Origin: Actinomycetota bacterium
GTDB taxonomy: Bacteria > Actinomycetota > Acidimicrobiia > Acidimicrobiales > AC-14
NCBI GenBank assembly: GCA_040754375.1
Contig: JBFMCT010000008.1
Coordinates: forward strand, 45,114-109,113
DNA: 64,000 nucleotides
Reading direction: 5' to 3'
A model generated the notes under the pieces. It was not told where the DNA came from. It did not search any database and was given only the letters and a program-made list of their open reading frames with translations. Every line of letters begins with the position of its first letter. Within the stretch, counting starts at the first letter, position 1. Made by a program: the position numbers and the translations under genes. Positions 33,954-40,887 of the stretch are shown here, piece after piece.

Positions 33954-35375
33954 ATGTCCCCCCCGCGCGTCGTAGCCGTCGCGCCCGGTTCGTCGGCGGC
34001 GCGCGCCGGCCTCCAGCCCGGCGACGAGATCGTCTCGATCGGTGGGCGGGCCCCTCGCGACGTGATCGAGTGGCGCCTGCTCGTCGACGAGCCCGACCTC
34101 GACCTGGAGGTCCGGCGGGGCGGTCTGGAGATGGCCGTGGCCGTGCCCAAGGCCGCGGGCGAGGCGCTGGGGGCCGAGGTGTCGTCACCTGTGTTCGACC
34201 AGGTCCGCACCTGCGACAACCACTGCGAGTTCTGCTTCATCTTCCAGCTGCCGCCCGGGCTGCGGTCGAGCCTCTACGTCAAGGACGACGATTACCGGCT
34301 GTCGTTCCTCTACGGCAACTACACGACGCTGACCCGGTTCACCGAGCTCGACCTCGAACGAGTGGTCGACGAGAAGCTCAGCCCCATCAACGTCAGCATC
34401 CACACCACCGACCCCGAGCTGCGGGCACGGATGCTGCGTAACCGGCGAGGGGCGACCAGCCTGCGCTGGTTGCGGGCGCTGCTCGACCACGGCATCGAGG
34501 TCCACGGCCAGGTCGTGGTGTGCCCGGGGGTTAACGACGGGCCTGCCCTGGAGGCGACCTTGGCCGGCATCCTCGACGAGTACCCCGAACTGGCCACGGC
34601 GTGCATAGTCCCGCTGGGGGTCAGCCGCCACTCCACCGAGCCCTCGCTGCGGCCCCACACCCGCGACGAGGCAGCTGCCGTCCTCGCCACGGTCGAGACC
34701 TGGCAGGAGCTGTTCCTGGGCGCCGTGGGGCGGCGGGTGGCGTTCGCGGCCGACGAGTACTACCTGCTGGCCGGCCGGCCCTTCCCGCCGGCCGAGACCT
34801 ACGAGGGCTTTCCCATGCACGAGGACGGCATAGGAATGGCCCGGGCCTTCGAGCTCGAACTGGCGGGCCGGCGCGAGGAGCCCCTAGGCGTCCAACCCGG
34901 TTTCTTCGCCTGGGTCGACGGCGCCCCGCCGGCCGGCTACCGGGCCCCCCGCGCGGCCGCCGGCGACACGGCTGGAGCCGATGCCGAGCCCGCCGCCCCC
35001 CCCGGCTGCTGTGCCGGCCTGGGTACCGGCGGCCCCGCCGAGCCCGGGCAAGTCGGGCACGGGCCGGCGACGGTCATCACCAGCGAGTACGGGGCGCAGG
35101 TGCTGGGGCCGCTGCTGCCCGGGGTCGACCTGCTGGCCGTTCCCAACGAGTTCTTCGGAGGCAACATCGCCGTGACCGGCCTGCTCGTGGGTCGCGACAT
35201 CGCGGCCGCCATGGCCACCCGTCCACCGGGGGGCCGCTACCTGCTGCCCGACGTGTGCCTGTCGGGGGGAGCGTTCCTCGACGGCACGACGCCCGCCGAC
35301 CTGCCCGAGCCCGTCGAGGTCGTGCCCACCGACGGGCTGGCCCTGCGCCGCGCCCTGGCCGAGGCCGCCCGGTGA
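33954..35375 (+). CDS. DUF512 protein: PDZ-like, radical SAM-like and DUF512 domains
   Basis: A 473-residue protein. An N-terminal PDZ-like domain (SSAARAGLQPGDEIVSIGG) is followed by a radical-SAM-type segment with the Cx3Cx2C cluster CDNHCEFCF and a GNYTTLTRF block, then the DUF512 region with the YLPDVCLSGG-like segment YLLPDVCLSGGAFLDG. A linker of about 45 residues rich in Ala, Pro and Gly with a Cys-Cys pair splits DUF512. Some family members are annotated as FeS- or FeMo-cofactor proteins, but their function is unknown. It is coupled to der by a GTGA overlap, a pairing also seen in other Gram-positive genomes. Confidence 0.83.
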   Translation: MSPPRVVAVAPGSSAARAGLQPGDEIVSIGGRAPRDVIEWRLLVDEPDLDLEVRRGGLEMAVAVPKAAGEALGAEVSSPVFDQVRTCDNHCEFCFIFQLPPGLRSSLYVKDDDYRLSFLYGNYTTLTRFTELDLERVVDEKLSPINVSIHTTDPELRARMLRNRRGATSLRWLRALLDHGIEVHGQVVVCPGVNDGPALEATLAGILDEYPELATACIVPLGVSRHSTEPSLRPHTRDEAAAVLATVETWQELFLGAVGRRVAFAADEYYLLAGRPFPPAETYEGFPMHEDGIGMARAFELELAGRREEPLGVQPGFFAWVDGAPPAGYRAPRAAAGDTAGADAEPAAPPGCCAGLGTGGPAEPGQVGHGPATVITSEYGAQVLGPLLPGVDLLAVPNEFFGGNIAVTGLLVGRDIAAAMATRPPGGRYLLPDVCLSGGAFLDGTTPADLPEPVEVVPTDGLALRRALAEAAR

Positions 35376-36709
35376 CCGCCGGCCTGCCGGTGGTGGCCGT
35401 GGTCGGTCGCCCCAACGTGGGTAAGTCCACTCTGGTCAACCGCATCGTGGGCCGGCGGGAGGCGATCGTCGAGGAGCAGCCGGGTGTCACTCGCGACCGC
35501 AAGGAGCTGGCCGCCGACTGGCGGGGCCGGGACTTCCTAATCGTCGACACCGGGGGGTGGCTGGCCACCACCGATGTCCTCGACGCCAAGGTCAGCGCCC
35601 AGGCCGAGCGAGCCATCTCCGAGGCCGACGTGGTCGTGTTCGTGGTCGACGCCACCGTCGGGGTGACCGAGGAGGACGACCGGGTCGCCGCCATCCTGCG
35701 CCGGACCGGGCGACCGGTGATCGTGGTGGCCAACAAGGTCGACAGCGAGCAGCGTGAACCCGACGCCTGGGCGCTGGCCCGGCTCGGCCTGGGCACCCCG
35801 CTGGCGGTCAGCGCCCTCCACGGGCGGGGCAGCGGCGACCTGCTCGACGCCGTCGTCGACGCCCTCGGGCCTGAGCCAGGCCCCACCGCCGACCTCGCCG
35901 ATGACGGCGACCGCTCCGCCCCCGAGGGGGACCGAGACGCCTCGGTGCCCTCGGTGGCCATCGTGGGACGGCCCAACGTGGGCAAGTCCACGCTGTTCAA
36001 CCGGCTCATCGGGGACGAACGTTCGGTGGTCCACGACCAGCCCGGTACGACTCGGGACACGATCGACACGGTCGTAGAAACCCCCCACGGAATGTTCCGG
36101 TTCGTCGACACCGCCGGCATGCGGCGCAAGAGCCGCATCGACGAAGGCCCGGAGTACTACTCCCTGGTCCGGGCGCTCCAGGCCATCGACCACGCCCGGG
36201 CCGCCCTGCTGGTGATCGACGCCAGCGCCGGGGTCACCCACCAGGACCAGCGCCTGGCCGAGCGGGTGGACGCGGCCGGCACGGCCGTGGTCATCGTGCT
36301 CAACAAGTGGGACCTTCTCGACGCCGAGCAGCGGGCCCTCGTCACCATCGACGTGGCCGACCGCCTGGGCTTTCTGGGTTACGCCCCGGTGCTGAAGGTG
36401 AGCGCGTCCAGCGGCAAGGGGGCGCACCGCATCCTGCCGGCGCTCGACGAGGCGCTCACGTCGTCGGCCCGCCGGGTGCCCACCCGGGAGCTGAACCAGC
36501 TCATCCAGTCGGCCCAGGCGGCCCAGCCCGCGCCCGGGGCCAAGGTCCTCTACGCCACCCAGGGGGCGGCCGACCCGCCCACCTTCACGCTGTTCACCAA
36601 CCGGGCCCTGCCGCCCTCGTACCTGCGCTACCTCGAACGGCGCATCCGCGAGCATTTCGACTTCGGGCCCACGCCCGTAAAGGTGCGTGTGCGGAGGCGT
36701 ACGGCGTGA
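35372..36709 (+). CDS. der: Ribosome assembly GTPase Der (EngA)
   Basis: A 445-residue protein with two tandem GTPase domains. Each has a G1 motif (VVGRPNVGKST at the start, IVGRPNVGKST near residue 195), DxxG switch 2 (DTGGW and DTAGM), and NKxD (NKVD and NKWD). The C-terminal KH-like domain includes NRALPPSYLRYLERRIRE. Der helps assemble the 50S subunit. An acidic linker joins the two G domains. GTG start lies in the stop of the upstream gene. Confidence 0.96.
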   Translation: MTAGLPVVAVVGRPNVGKSTLVNRIVGRREAIVEEQPGVTRDRKELAADWRGRDFLIVDTGGWLATTDVLDAKVSAQAERAISEADVVVFVVDATVGVTEEDDRVAAILRRTGRPVIVVANKVDSEQREPDAWALARLGLGTPLAVSALHGRGSGDLLDAVVDALGPEPGPTADLADDGDRSAPEGDRDASVPSVAIVGRPNVGKSTLFNRLIGDERSVVHDQPGTTRDTIDTVVETPHGMFRFVDTAGMRRKSRIDEGPEYYSLVRALQAIDHARAALLVIDASAGVTHQDQRLAERVDAAGTAVVIVLNKWDLLDAEQRALVTIDVADRLGFLGYAPVLKVSASSGKGAHRILPALDEALTSSARRVPTRELNQLIQSAQAAQPAPGAKVLYATQGAADPPTFTLFTNRALPPSYLRYLERRIREHFDFGPTPVKVRVRRRTA

Positions 36710-36752
36710 GCCGGCGGCATTCCACCCGGCGGCGGCCTACCATCGAGGACTG

Positions 36753-37844
36753 GTGACGCTCGAGAACCCCGTTCTCCTGCTGGTTGCCGCCGGCTGCTTC
36801 GTCGGGGCCGTCATCTGGGGGAGATCGGCACTCCGTCTGGAGCGCTCGTGGCGACGTCTGCGCGGCGCGCGCAGCGACGGCGACGCGGTGGCCGCCGACC
36901 TGGCCCGGTCGGCCTACCGCAAGGAGGTCCACAACACCGTCCTCTACATGATCGCCGGCTTCAGTGCCCTCGTCGGGTCCCTGACGACCAACCCGGTGGC
37001 CAACACCCCGGTGAGGATGCTCCTGGTCATCCCCGTGGCCATGACCCTGGTGTACGGCCGCCGCTTCGCCCAGGAGGCCGACCTGCTCGAGGAGCGGGCC
37101 ACGCTGGCCCGGCGGGCCAAGGAGGTCATCGACCAGGAGCGGCTCGCCCCCCGGCGGTGGGCCGCCCGTCTGGCCCCCGAGCAGTTGCCCGACTTCCCGG
37201 GGTTCGAGGTGGGCCAGATGTACGAGGCCGGCTCGGGGCTCATGGCCGGCGACTTCTACGACATGTACCCCGTGGGCCCCAACCGCATGGTGGCCGTGAT
37301 CGGGGACGTGTCCGGCTCGGGGATCGACCCGGCCATCACCGCCTTCCAGGTGAAGTACCTGCTCAGGGTGTTCCTGCGCCAGTACCGCGACCCGGCCCAG
37401 GCGCTGGAGGAGCTCAACGCCCAGATCTCGGCCCAGACCAAGCCCGAGGAGTTCGTCTCGTTGTGCGTGGCCGTGTTCGACCAGAACGTGGGGACGCTGC
37501 GCTGGGCCTCGGCCGGCCACCCTCCGGCCTGGCTGTGGCACGACAGCGAGGTCCGGCCCCTGCGCTCGACGGGGCCGCTGCTCACCCTCGACCCCAAGGC
37601 CCGGTTCAACAGCCGCGAGATCCCTCTCGACCCTGGAGACCTGCTCCTGCTCTACACCGACGGGCTGGCCGAGGCCCGCCAGGGCCAGCTCCTGTTCGGC
37701 GAGGACCGAATCGCCCAGTTCATCCGGGGAAAGACCATGGTGAGCCCCGACGTGCTGTGCAAGTCACTGCTGGCCGCGGCCCGCAACTTCTCGGACTCGC
37801 CCCTGCGCGACGACGTGGCCATCCTGGCGATCCGCAAGTCCTGA
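36753..37844 (+). CDS. SpoIIE/RsbU-type PP2C phosphatase with membrane anchor
   Basis: A 363-residue protein. Two membrane segments (NPVLLLVAAGCFVGAVIWG and the TPVRMLLVIPVAMTLVYG region) lie before a coiled-coil linker and a SpoIIE domain, whose metal-site aspartates are in MAGDFYDM and VIGDVSGSG; WASAGHPPAW, LLLYTDGLAEA and LRDDVAILAIR complete the fold. Such phosphatases act on anti-sigma antagonists in partner-switching. No anti-sigma or STAS gene is near, so the target is unknown. A TACCAT box ends 9 bases before the GTG. Confidence 0.85.
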   Translation: MTLENPVLLLVAAGCFVGAVIWGRSALRLERSWRRLRGARSDGDAVAADLARSAYRKEVHNTVLYMIAGFSALVGSLTTNPVANTPVRMLLVIPVAMTLVYGRRFAQEADLLEERATLARRAKEVIDQERLAPRRWAARLAPEQLPDFPGFEVGQMYEAGSGLMAGDFYDMYPVGPNRMVAVIGDVSGSGIDPAITAFQVKYLLRVFLRQYRDPAQALEELNAQISAQTKPEEFVSLCVAVFDQNVGTLRWASAGHPPAWLWHDSEVRPLRSTGPLLTLDPKARFNSREIPLDPGDLLLLYTDGLAEARQGQLLFGEDRIAQFIRGKTMVSPDVLCKSLLAAARNFSDSPLRDDVAILAIRKS

Positions 37845-37847
37845 CCT

Positions 37848-38045
37848 ATGCCGTGGTGTGAGGAATGCTCCGCCTACCGGGCGGACGGGGACCTCTCGGC
37901 CACCGGTGGCTGCCCCCAGTGCGGACAGGAGCTGGGGCCGCCCCCGAAGGCGCCGTGGCACTTCAAGCTGCTGGTCGTGGCCTTGGTCGTCTACCTGGGC
38001 TGGAGGGCCGTCCAGGGGGTCGACTGGCTCGTGGCCCGGTTCTGA
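37848..38045 (+). CDS. Zinc-ribbon membrane protein
   Basis: A 65-residue protein with a CxxC...CxxC zinc ribbon (WCEECSAYRADG and GGCPQCGQEL) and one C-terminal membrane helix (FKLLVVALVVYLGW). It begins 3 bases after the phosphatase stop and is probably co-transcribed with it. Similar tiny proteins are common beside actinobacterial membrane genes; function unknown. Confidence 0.7.
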   Translation: MPWCEECSAYRADGDLSATGGCPQCGQELGPPPKAPWHFKLLVVALVVYLGWRAVQGVDWLVARF

Positions 38046-38082
38046 GGCCCCGGGTGATAACGACTTGTTTACGCGCCCTCGG

Positions 38083-38088
38083 TAGGGT
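38083..38088 (+). promoter_or_regulatory. -10 box of the lipoprotein gene leaderless promoter
   Basis: TAGGGT, 6 bases before GTG 38095. Confidence 0.45.
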
Positions 38089-38094
38089 GGGACT

Positions 38095-38943
38095 GTGACC
38101 CCCCGGACCGCCCGCGGCGCGCGCCTGGCCACCGTCGTGGTCTCCCTGGCCCTGGTGGCGGCCGCCTGCGGGAGCGGGGACGGCGACGGGGGGACGGCCG
38201 CGGGTGGGCAGGCGGTTGGTCCCGGCGAGGCCCGGGCTCCCCAGCCCCTGGACACCACCCCAGCCGAGCAGACCAAGTCGGCCCCCCGGTGGGAGACGAT
38301 CGTGACCCTTTCGGGCACCGGTCCCCAGGTCACCGCACCCATCGAAGTGCTGCCCGATGCCATTCAGTGGCGGGCCCGGTGGAAGTGCACCACGGGCACG
38401 TTGGCGGTCGACACCGACCCCCCGCCCCGGCGCCCCGGCCCCCTGGTCGACAGCGAGGCCTGCCCGGGCGAGGGCGAGGGATTCTCGATCACCACGGGCA
38501 CCGTCCGGCTCAACGTGGTCGCCACCGGCGGCTGGGAGCTGATCGTCGACCAGCAGGTCGAGACCCCCCTCAACGAGCCCCCGCTGCCGGCCATGGCGTC
38601 GGCCCGTGTCTTGAGCCAGGGCGAGTTCTACAACGTCGAGAAGCAGGGGAAGGGAACGGCCCGGATCTACCAACTGGCCGACGGCACTCGGGCGTTGCGC
38701 ATCGAGGACCTGGAGGTCAACCAGAACACCGACCTGTTCGTCTGGCTCGACACCCACCCCAACCCCAAGACGAGTGCCGACGCCGTGTCCGGGGACTACT
38801 GGGTGCTCGGCAACCTCAAGTCGACCCTAGGCAGCCAGAACTACATGATCCCGGCCGACGTCCCCCTCGACCAGGTCGGGTCCATCGTCATCTGGTGTGC
38901 CCCGGTGGCCATCGCCTACGCGGCCGCCGCCCTCACTCCCTAG
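38095..38943 (+). CDS. Lipoprotein with C-terminal DM13 domain
   Basis: A 282-residue exported protein. The signal (LATVVVSLALVAAAC) ends in a lipobox. A middle domain of beta strands carries two cysteines (KCTTGT and EACPGE) that may pair. The last 115 residues are a DM13 domain: SARVLSQGEFYNVE, LRIEDLEVNQNTDLFVWL, YWVLGNLKSTLGSQNYMIP and IVIWCAPVAIAY with the nearly invariant cysteine. DM13 is proposed to be an electron-transfer or adhesion module. The middle domain is not recognised. Confidence 0.8.
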   Translation: MTPRTARGARLATVVVSLALVAAACGSGDGDGGTAAGGQAVGPGEARAPQPLDTTPAEQTKSAPRWETIVTLSGTGPQVTAPIEVLPDAIQWRARWKCTTGTLAVDTDPPPRRPGPLVDSEACPGEGEGFSITTGTVRLNVVATGGWELIVDQQVETPLNEPPLPAMASARVLSQGEFYNVEKQGKGTARIYQLADGTRALRIEDLEVNQNTDLFVWLDTHPNPKTSADAVSGDYWVLGNLKSTLGSQNYMIPADVPLDQVGSIVIWCAPVAIAYAAAALTP

Positions 38944-38993
38944 GGGATGGTCGCGCCGGGCCCGGCGTAGACCTACACTGTCGCCCGTAGGTA

Positions 38994-39071
38994 CGGGCTG
39001 TGGCGCAGCTTGGTCAGCGCACTTGACTGGGGGTCAAGGGGTCGCCGGTTCAAATCCGGCCAGCCCGACCA
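38994..39071 (+). tRNA. tRNA-Pro (anticodon GGG)
   Basis: Cloverleaf is complete: acceptor CGGGCTG pairs with CAGCCCG, D-stem GCGC/GCGC, anticodon stem CTTGA/TCAAG with loop CTGGGGG (anticodon GGG), T-stem GCCGG/CCGGC around TTCAAAT, and an encoded CCA. A TACACT box about 15 bases upstream may be its -10. Its 3' end borders the decayed integrase island, a classic integration site. Confidence 0.95.
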
Positions 39072-39080
39072 AGAAAGAGC

Positions 39081-39109
39081 GTGGTCAGAGGGGGTGTCCC
39101 TCTGACCAC
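39081..39109. terminator. Perfect 12-base stem-loop after tRNA-Pro
   Basis: GTGGTCAGAGGG pairs without mismatch with CCCTCTGACCAC across a GGTGT loop, starting 9 bases after the tRNA. No T-run follows. It may end tRNA transcription or be an integrase arm site; the GGTCA core resembles the nearby GGTCAC repeats. Confidence 0.6.
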
Positions 39110-39120
39110 CGGGCCCTCGT

Positions 39121-39151
39121 GGTCACAGATGGTCACGAAATGGTCACGGAA
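39121..39151. repeat. GGTCAC triple repeat, left copy (possible island boundary)
   Basis: GGTCAC occurs at 39121, 39131 and 39142, about one helical turn apart. Bases 39129-39151 match 40776-40798 at 21 of 23 positions. It lies between tRNA-Pro and the integrase remnant. Confidence 0.7.
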
Positions 39152-39169
39152 CTTGTCGTAGCCCTCCGG

Positions 39170-39175
39170 TACCCT
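39170..39175 (+). promoter_or_regulatory. -10 box of the integrase remnant
   Basis: TACCCT, 7 bases before GTG 39183. Confidence 0.4.
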
Positions 39176-39182
39176 CGTGACC

Positions 39183-39535
39183 GTGCGAGGGCGGGTCTTC
39201 CGGCGAGGCGACACGTGGAGCTTCGTTGTCGACCTTCCTCCCTCGCCCGATGGACGCCGGCGTCAGTGCAAAAAGGGCGGCTTCCGTACCCGCAAGGAAG
39301 ACGCCGCAGGTGCTCCAGCGGTTGTACGCCGAGCTGTCGGAGTCGGGCCGCCACAACGGCAACGGCGGGGGAGGCGCGCCAGTTCCTCGAAGCCACCAAG
39401 GACGACCGCCTGGCCGCACTGTGGGTCCTGATGCTTGGTACCGGGATACGCCGGAGCGAGGCCCTCGGGCTCGGCTGGGAGGCGATCGACTTCGCCCGCA
39501 ACCGGCTCGCTGTCGTGAGCACTGTTCGGCGAGGA
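39183..39535 (+). pseudogene. Tyrosine integrase remnant
   Basis: Three pieces of one phage-type integrase lie in three frames. From GTG 39183, RGRVFRRGDTWSFVVDLPPS to FRTRKEDA is the arm-binding N-terminal domain. Another frame continues VLQRLYAELSESGRHNGNGG, the end of the core-binding domain. A third frame gives ARQFLEATKDDRLAALWVLM and GTGIRRSEALGLGW, the first part of the catalytic domain with its first active-site arginine. The middle parts and the whole HxxR...Y C-terminus are missing. At least two internal deletions with frame changes occurred, so it cannot recombine DNA. It sits downstream of tRNA-Pro as expected for an integrated element. Confidence 0.8.
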
Positions 39536-39863
39536 GGAGCGGCCGAGGCCGAGGCTCATTCGGTTCCTGGACCAACTGGACGTTCCGATCGAAGAGTGGA
39601 TCGACACCGACGACCCGGTGCTTGTCGAGCGCGTCAAGGCCGTCTTCGACCGGATCGAGGAGCAGATCACGGAGCCGACACTTCGCCGGCTTCGGCCGCG
39701 AGACCGTCAACCGGGGCGAAGCCGGCGAGGGTTGTCAAGGCCGGCCGCAGGCCGCCCGTGGGGAAGCCTTGACGACCCGGGGACGCGCCCTGCGGACAAT
39801 GGAACACGAAGCCCGCCAGGGCTTCTTGGCGGCCCGTACAATCGGCGTAGAGGGAGGATCCAC
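39536..39863 (+). other. Non-coding or decayed stretch inside the island
   Basis: One frame around 39556-39690 reads a plausible acidic-helical protein piece (RFLDQLDVPIEEWIDTDDPV, then ERVKAVFDRIEEQI) but has no usable start or recognised family. The rest shows no gene. AGGGAGGA at its end is the ribosome-binding site of the antitoxin. Confidence 0.4.
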
Positions 39864-40043
39864 ATGTCGGAGCCAACGCCTACGCCGGACACGATCGAGC
39901 GGGCAAACGCGTTGTTCTGGAGCCCTCCGTCGCTTGACGAGCTAATGGTCGACGTCGCCCCCCTGTCCGAGGATGAGAGTTTCGAGATCGAGGGGTTGAC
40001 GGACGACGAGTGGCAAGCCTTCGTTGACGCCTTGGACGAGTGA
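39864..40043 (+). CDS. Small acidic antitoxin of the VapC-type pair
   Basis: A 59-residue acidic protein (PTPDTIERANALFWSPPSLD to WQAFVDALDE) with 15 or more Asp/Glu residues and almost no basic ones. A good AGGGAGGA site precedes ATG 39864. Its stop overlaps the PIN-toxin GTG as GTGA, the usual antitoxin-toxin layout. Unlike common VapB proteins it has no visible ribbon-helix-helix, AbrB or Phd DNA-binding part, so it may neutralise the toxin without acting as repressor. Function is inferred from position. Confidence 0.65.
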   Translation: MSEPTPTPDTIERANALFWSPPSLDELMVDVAPLSEDESFEIEGLTDDEWQAFVDALDE

Positions 40044-40447
40044 CCGTTCTGGTCGACACCGACGTCTTCACGGCGCGGATGCGCGGTGGTTCTCCACTTG
40101 CCTCTCTGTACAACAAGCACCTGCTTGGGGAGCGACTTGCCGTCGCGCCGCAGACGGTGGCTGAGGCGCTCTACGGCGCGCTGAAGGCGGGGTGGGGGAC
40201 TGCCCGGGTTGGGGCCATGAACCGGCTGATCCGCCGAGCACGCACGTTGCCCGTCGACATCGAAACGGTTCGGACGGTTGCCCAATTGCGGAATGAGTGC
40301 AGGACGTTCGGTCATCCGCTTCATCAGAAGCAGCACAACGGCGATCTCTGGGTCGCCGCAACGGCGATTCGCTGGAACATTCCCCTGGTGGCCAACGACC
40401 GAGTATTCCGGGGTTGCCCCTCCCTCGACCTGAGGACCGAGGCCTGA
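40040..40447 (+). CDS. vapC: VapC family PIN-domain toxin
   Basis: A 135-residue PIN-domain ribonuclease. The acidic active-site residues are visible: Asp in VLVDTDVF, Glu in TVAEALYGA, Asp in HNGDLWVAATAI and Asp in LVANDRVF. It should cut tRNA or rRNA when freed from the antitoxin encoded by the overlapping upstream gene. Codon use is less GC-rich than neighbours, in line with arrival on the island. Unlike the integrase beside it, the gene is intact. Confidence 0.88.
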   Translation: MTVLVDTDVFTARMRGGSPLASLYNKHLLGERLAVAPQTVAEALYGALKAGWGTARVGAMNRLIRRARTLPVDIETVRTVAQLRNECRTFGHPLHQKQHNGDLWVAATAIRWNIPLVANDRVFRGCPSLDLRTEA

Positions 40448-40887
40448 ACGCGGTGGGGACATGCCCAGGTCATCCTTGATCGCTCCAATGCCCGGGCGCG
40501 TGGCCGCTCGGCGCTGGGTGTCTGTGCCGCTGCGCTCCCGAGCGATCCTGGTGATCGCCCTCGGCGCTTCGCGGCGTTCCCGCCGCACAGTTGCTCGACG
40601 CGTTCCAGAGCAAGCGCACGGCCCTGCGTACTTGCGATAGATCTCGGCGTCCGCCTCGTCCATCCTCACGTTCTATGAGACGCCGCCCGGGACCCAACCC
40701 TTCGTGGCGCAGGCGCTTTGGGGACGGCTGACGGAGGTCCCCAAGCGTGTCGCCGACGTGTAGCGCGGTCACGCGATGGTCACGAAACGGTCACGAAAAT
40801 TCGTCACAAGGCGTCATTCGCCAACACGACATAATCGCAAGAGTGCTGCTCTGGCGAGCGGTGGGCCGGTTCTGGCAACGTGAGGGC
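40448..40887. other. Gap at the right end of the island
   Basis: These 440 bases hold no gene I can support. A frame ending at the TAG 40761-40763 (LWGRLTEVPKRVADV at its end) could be a worn piece of a mobile gene. The GGTCAC repeat follows at 40767, then a lower-GC stretch (GAAAATTCGTCACAAGG) that may contain the phospholipase promoter. Confidence 0.4.
40767..40798. repeat. GGTCAC triple repeat, right copy (possible island boundary)
   Basis: GGTCAC at 40767, 40778 and 40789, spaced 11 bases. It matches the left copy at 21 of 23 bases and lies 1647 bases from it, in the same orientation. Confidence 0.7.

Noticed and set aside
39556..39690. A small gene reading RFLDQLDVPIEEWIDTDDPV
   Set aside because: No start codon or ribosome-binding site in a sensible place and no family match; kept only as a note in the island entry.
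39183..40447. A prophage
   Set aside because: No structural, replication or lysis genes; only an integrase remnant and a toxin-antitoxin pair.
40448..40887. Second copy of the tRNA-Pro 3' end as the right attachment site
   Set aside because: I searched by eye for GGTTCAAATCCGGCC and CAGCCCGACCA and saw no copy, so only the GGTCAC repeat is offered as boundary.
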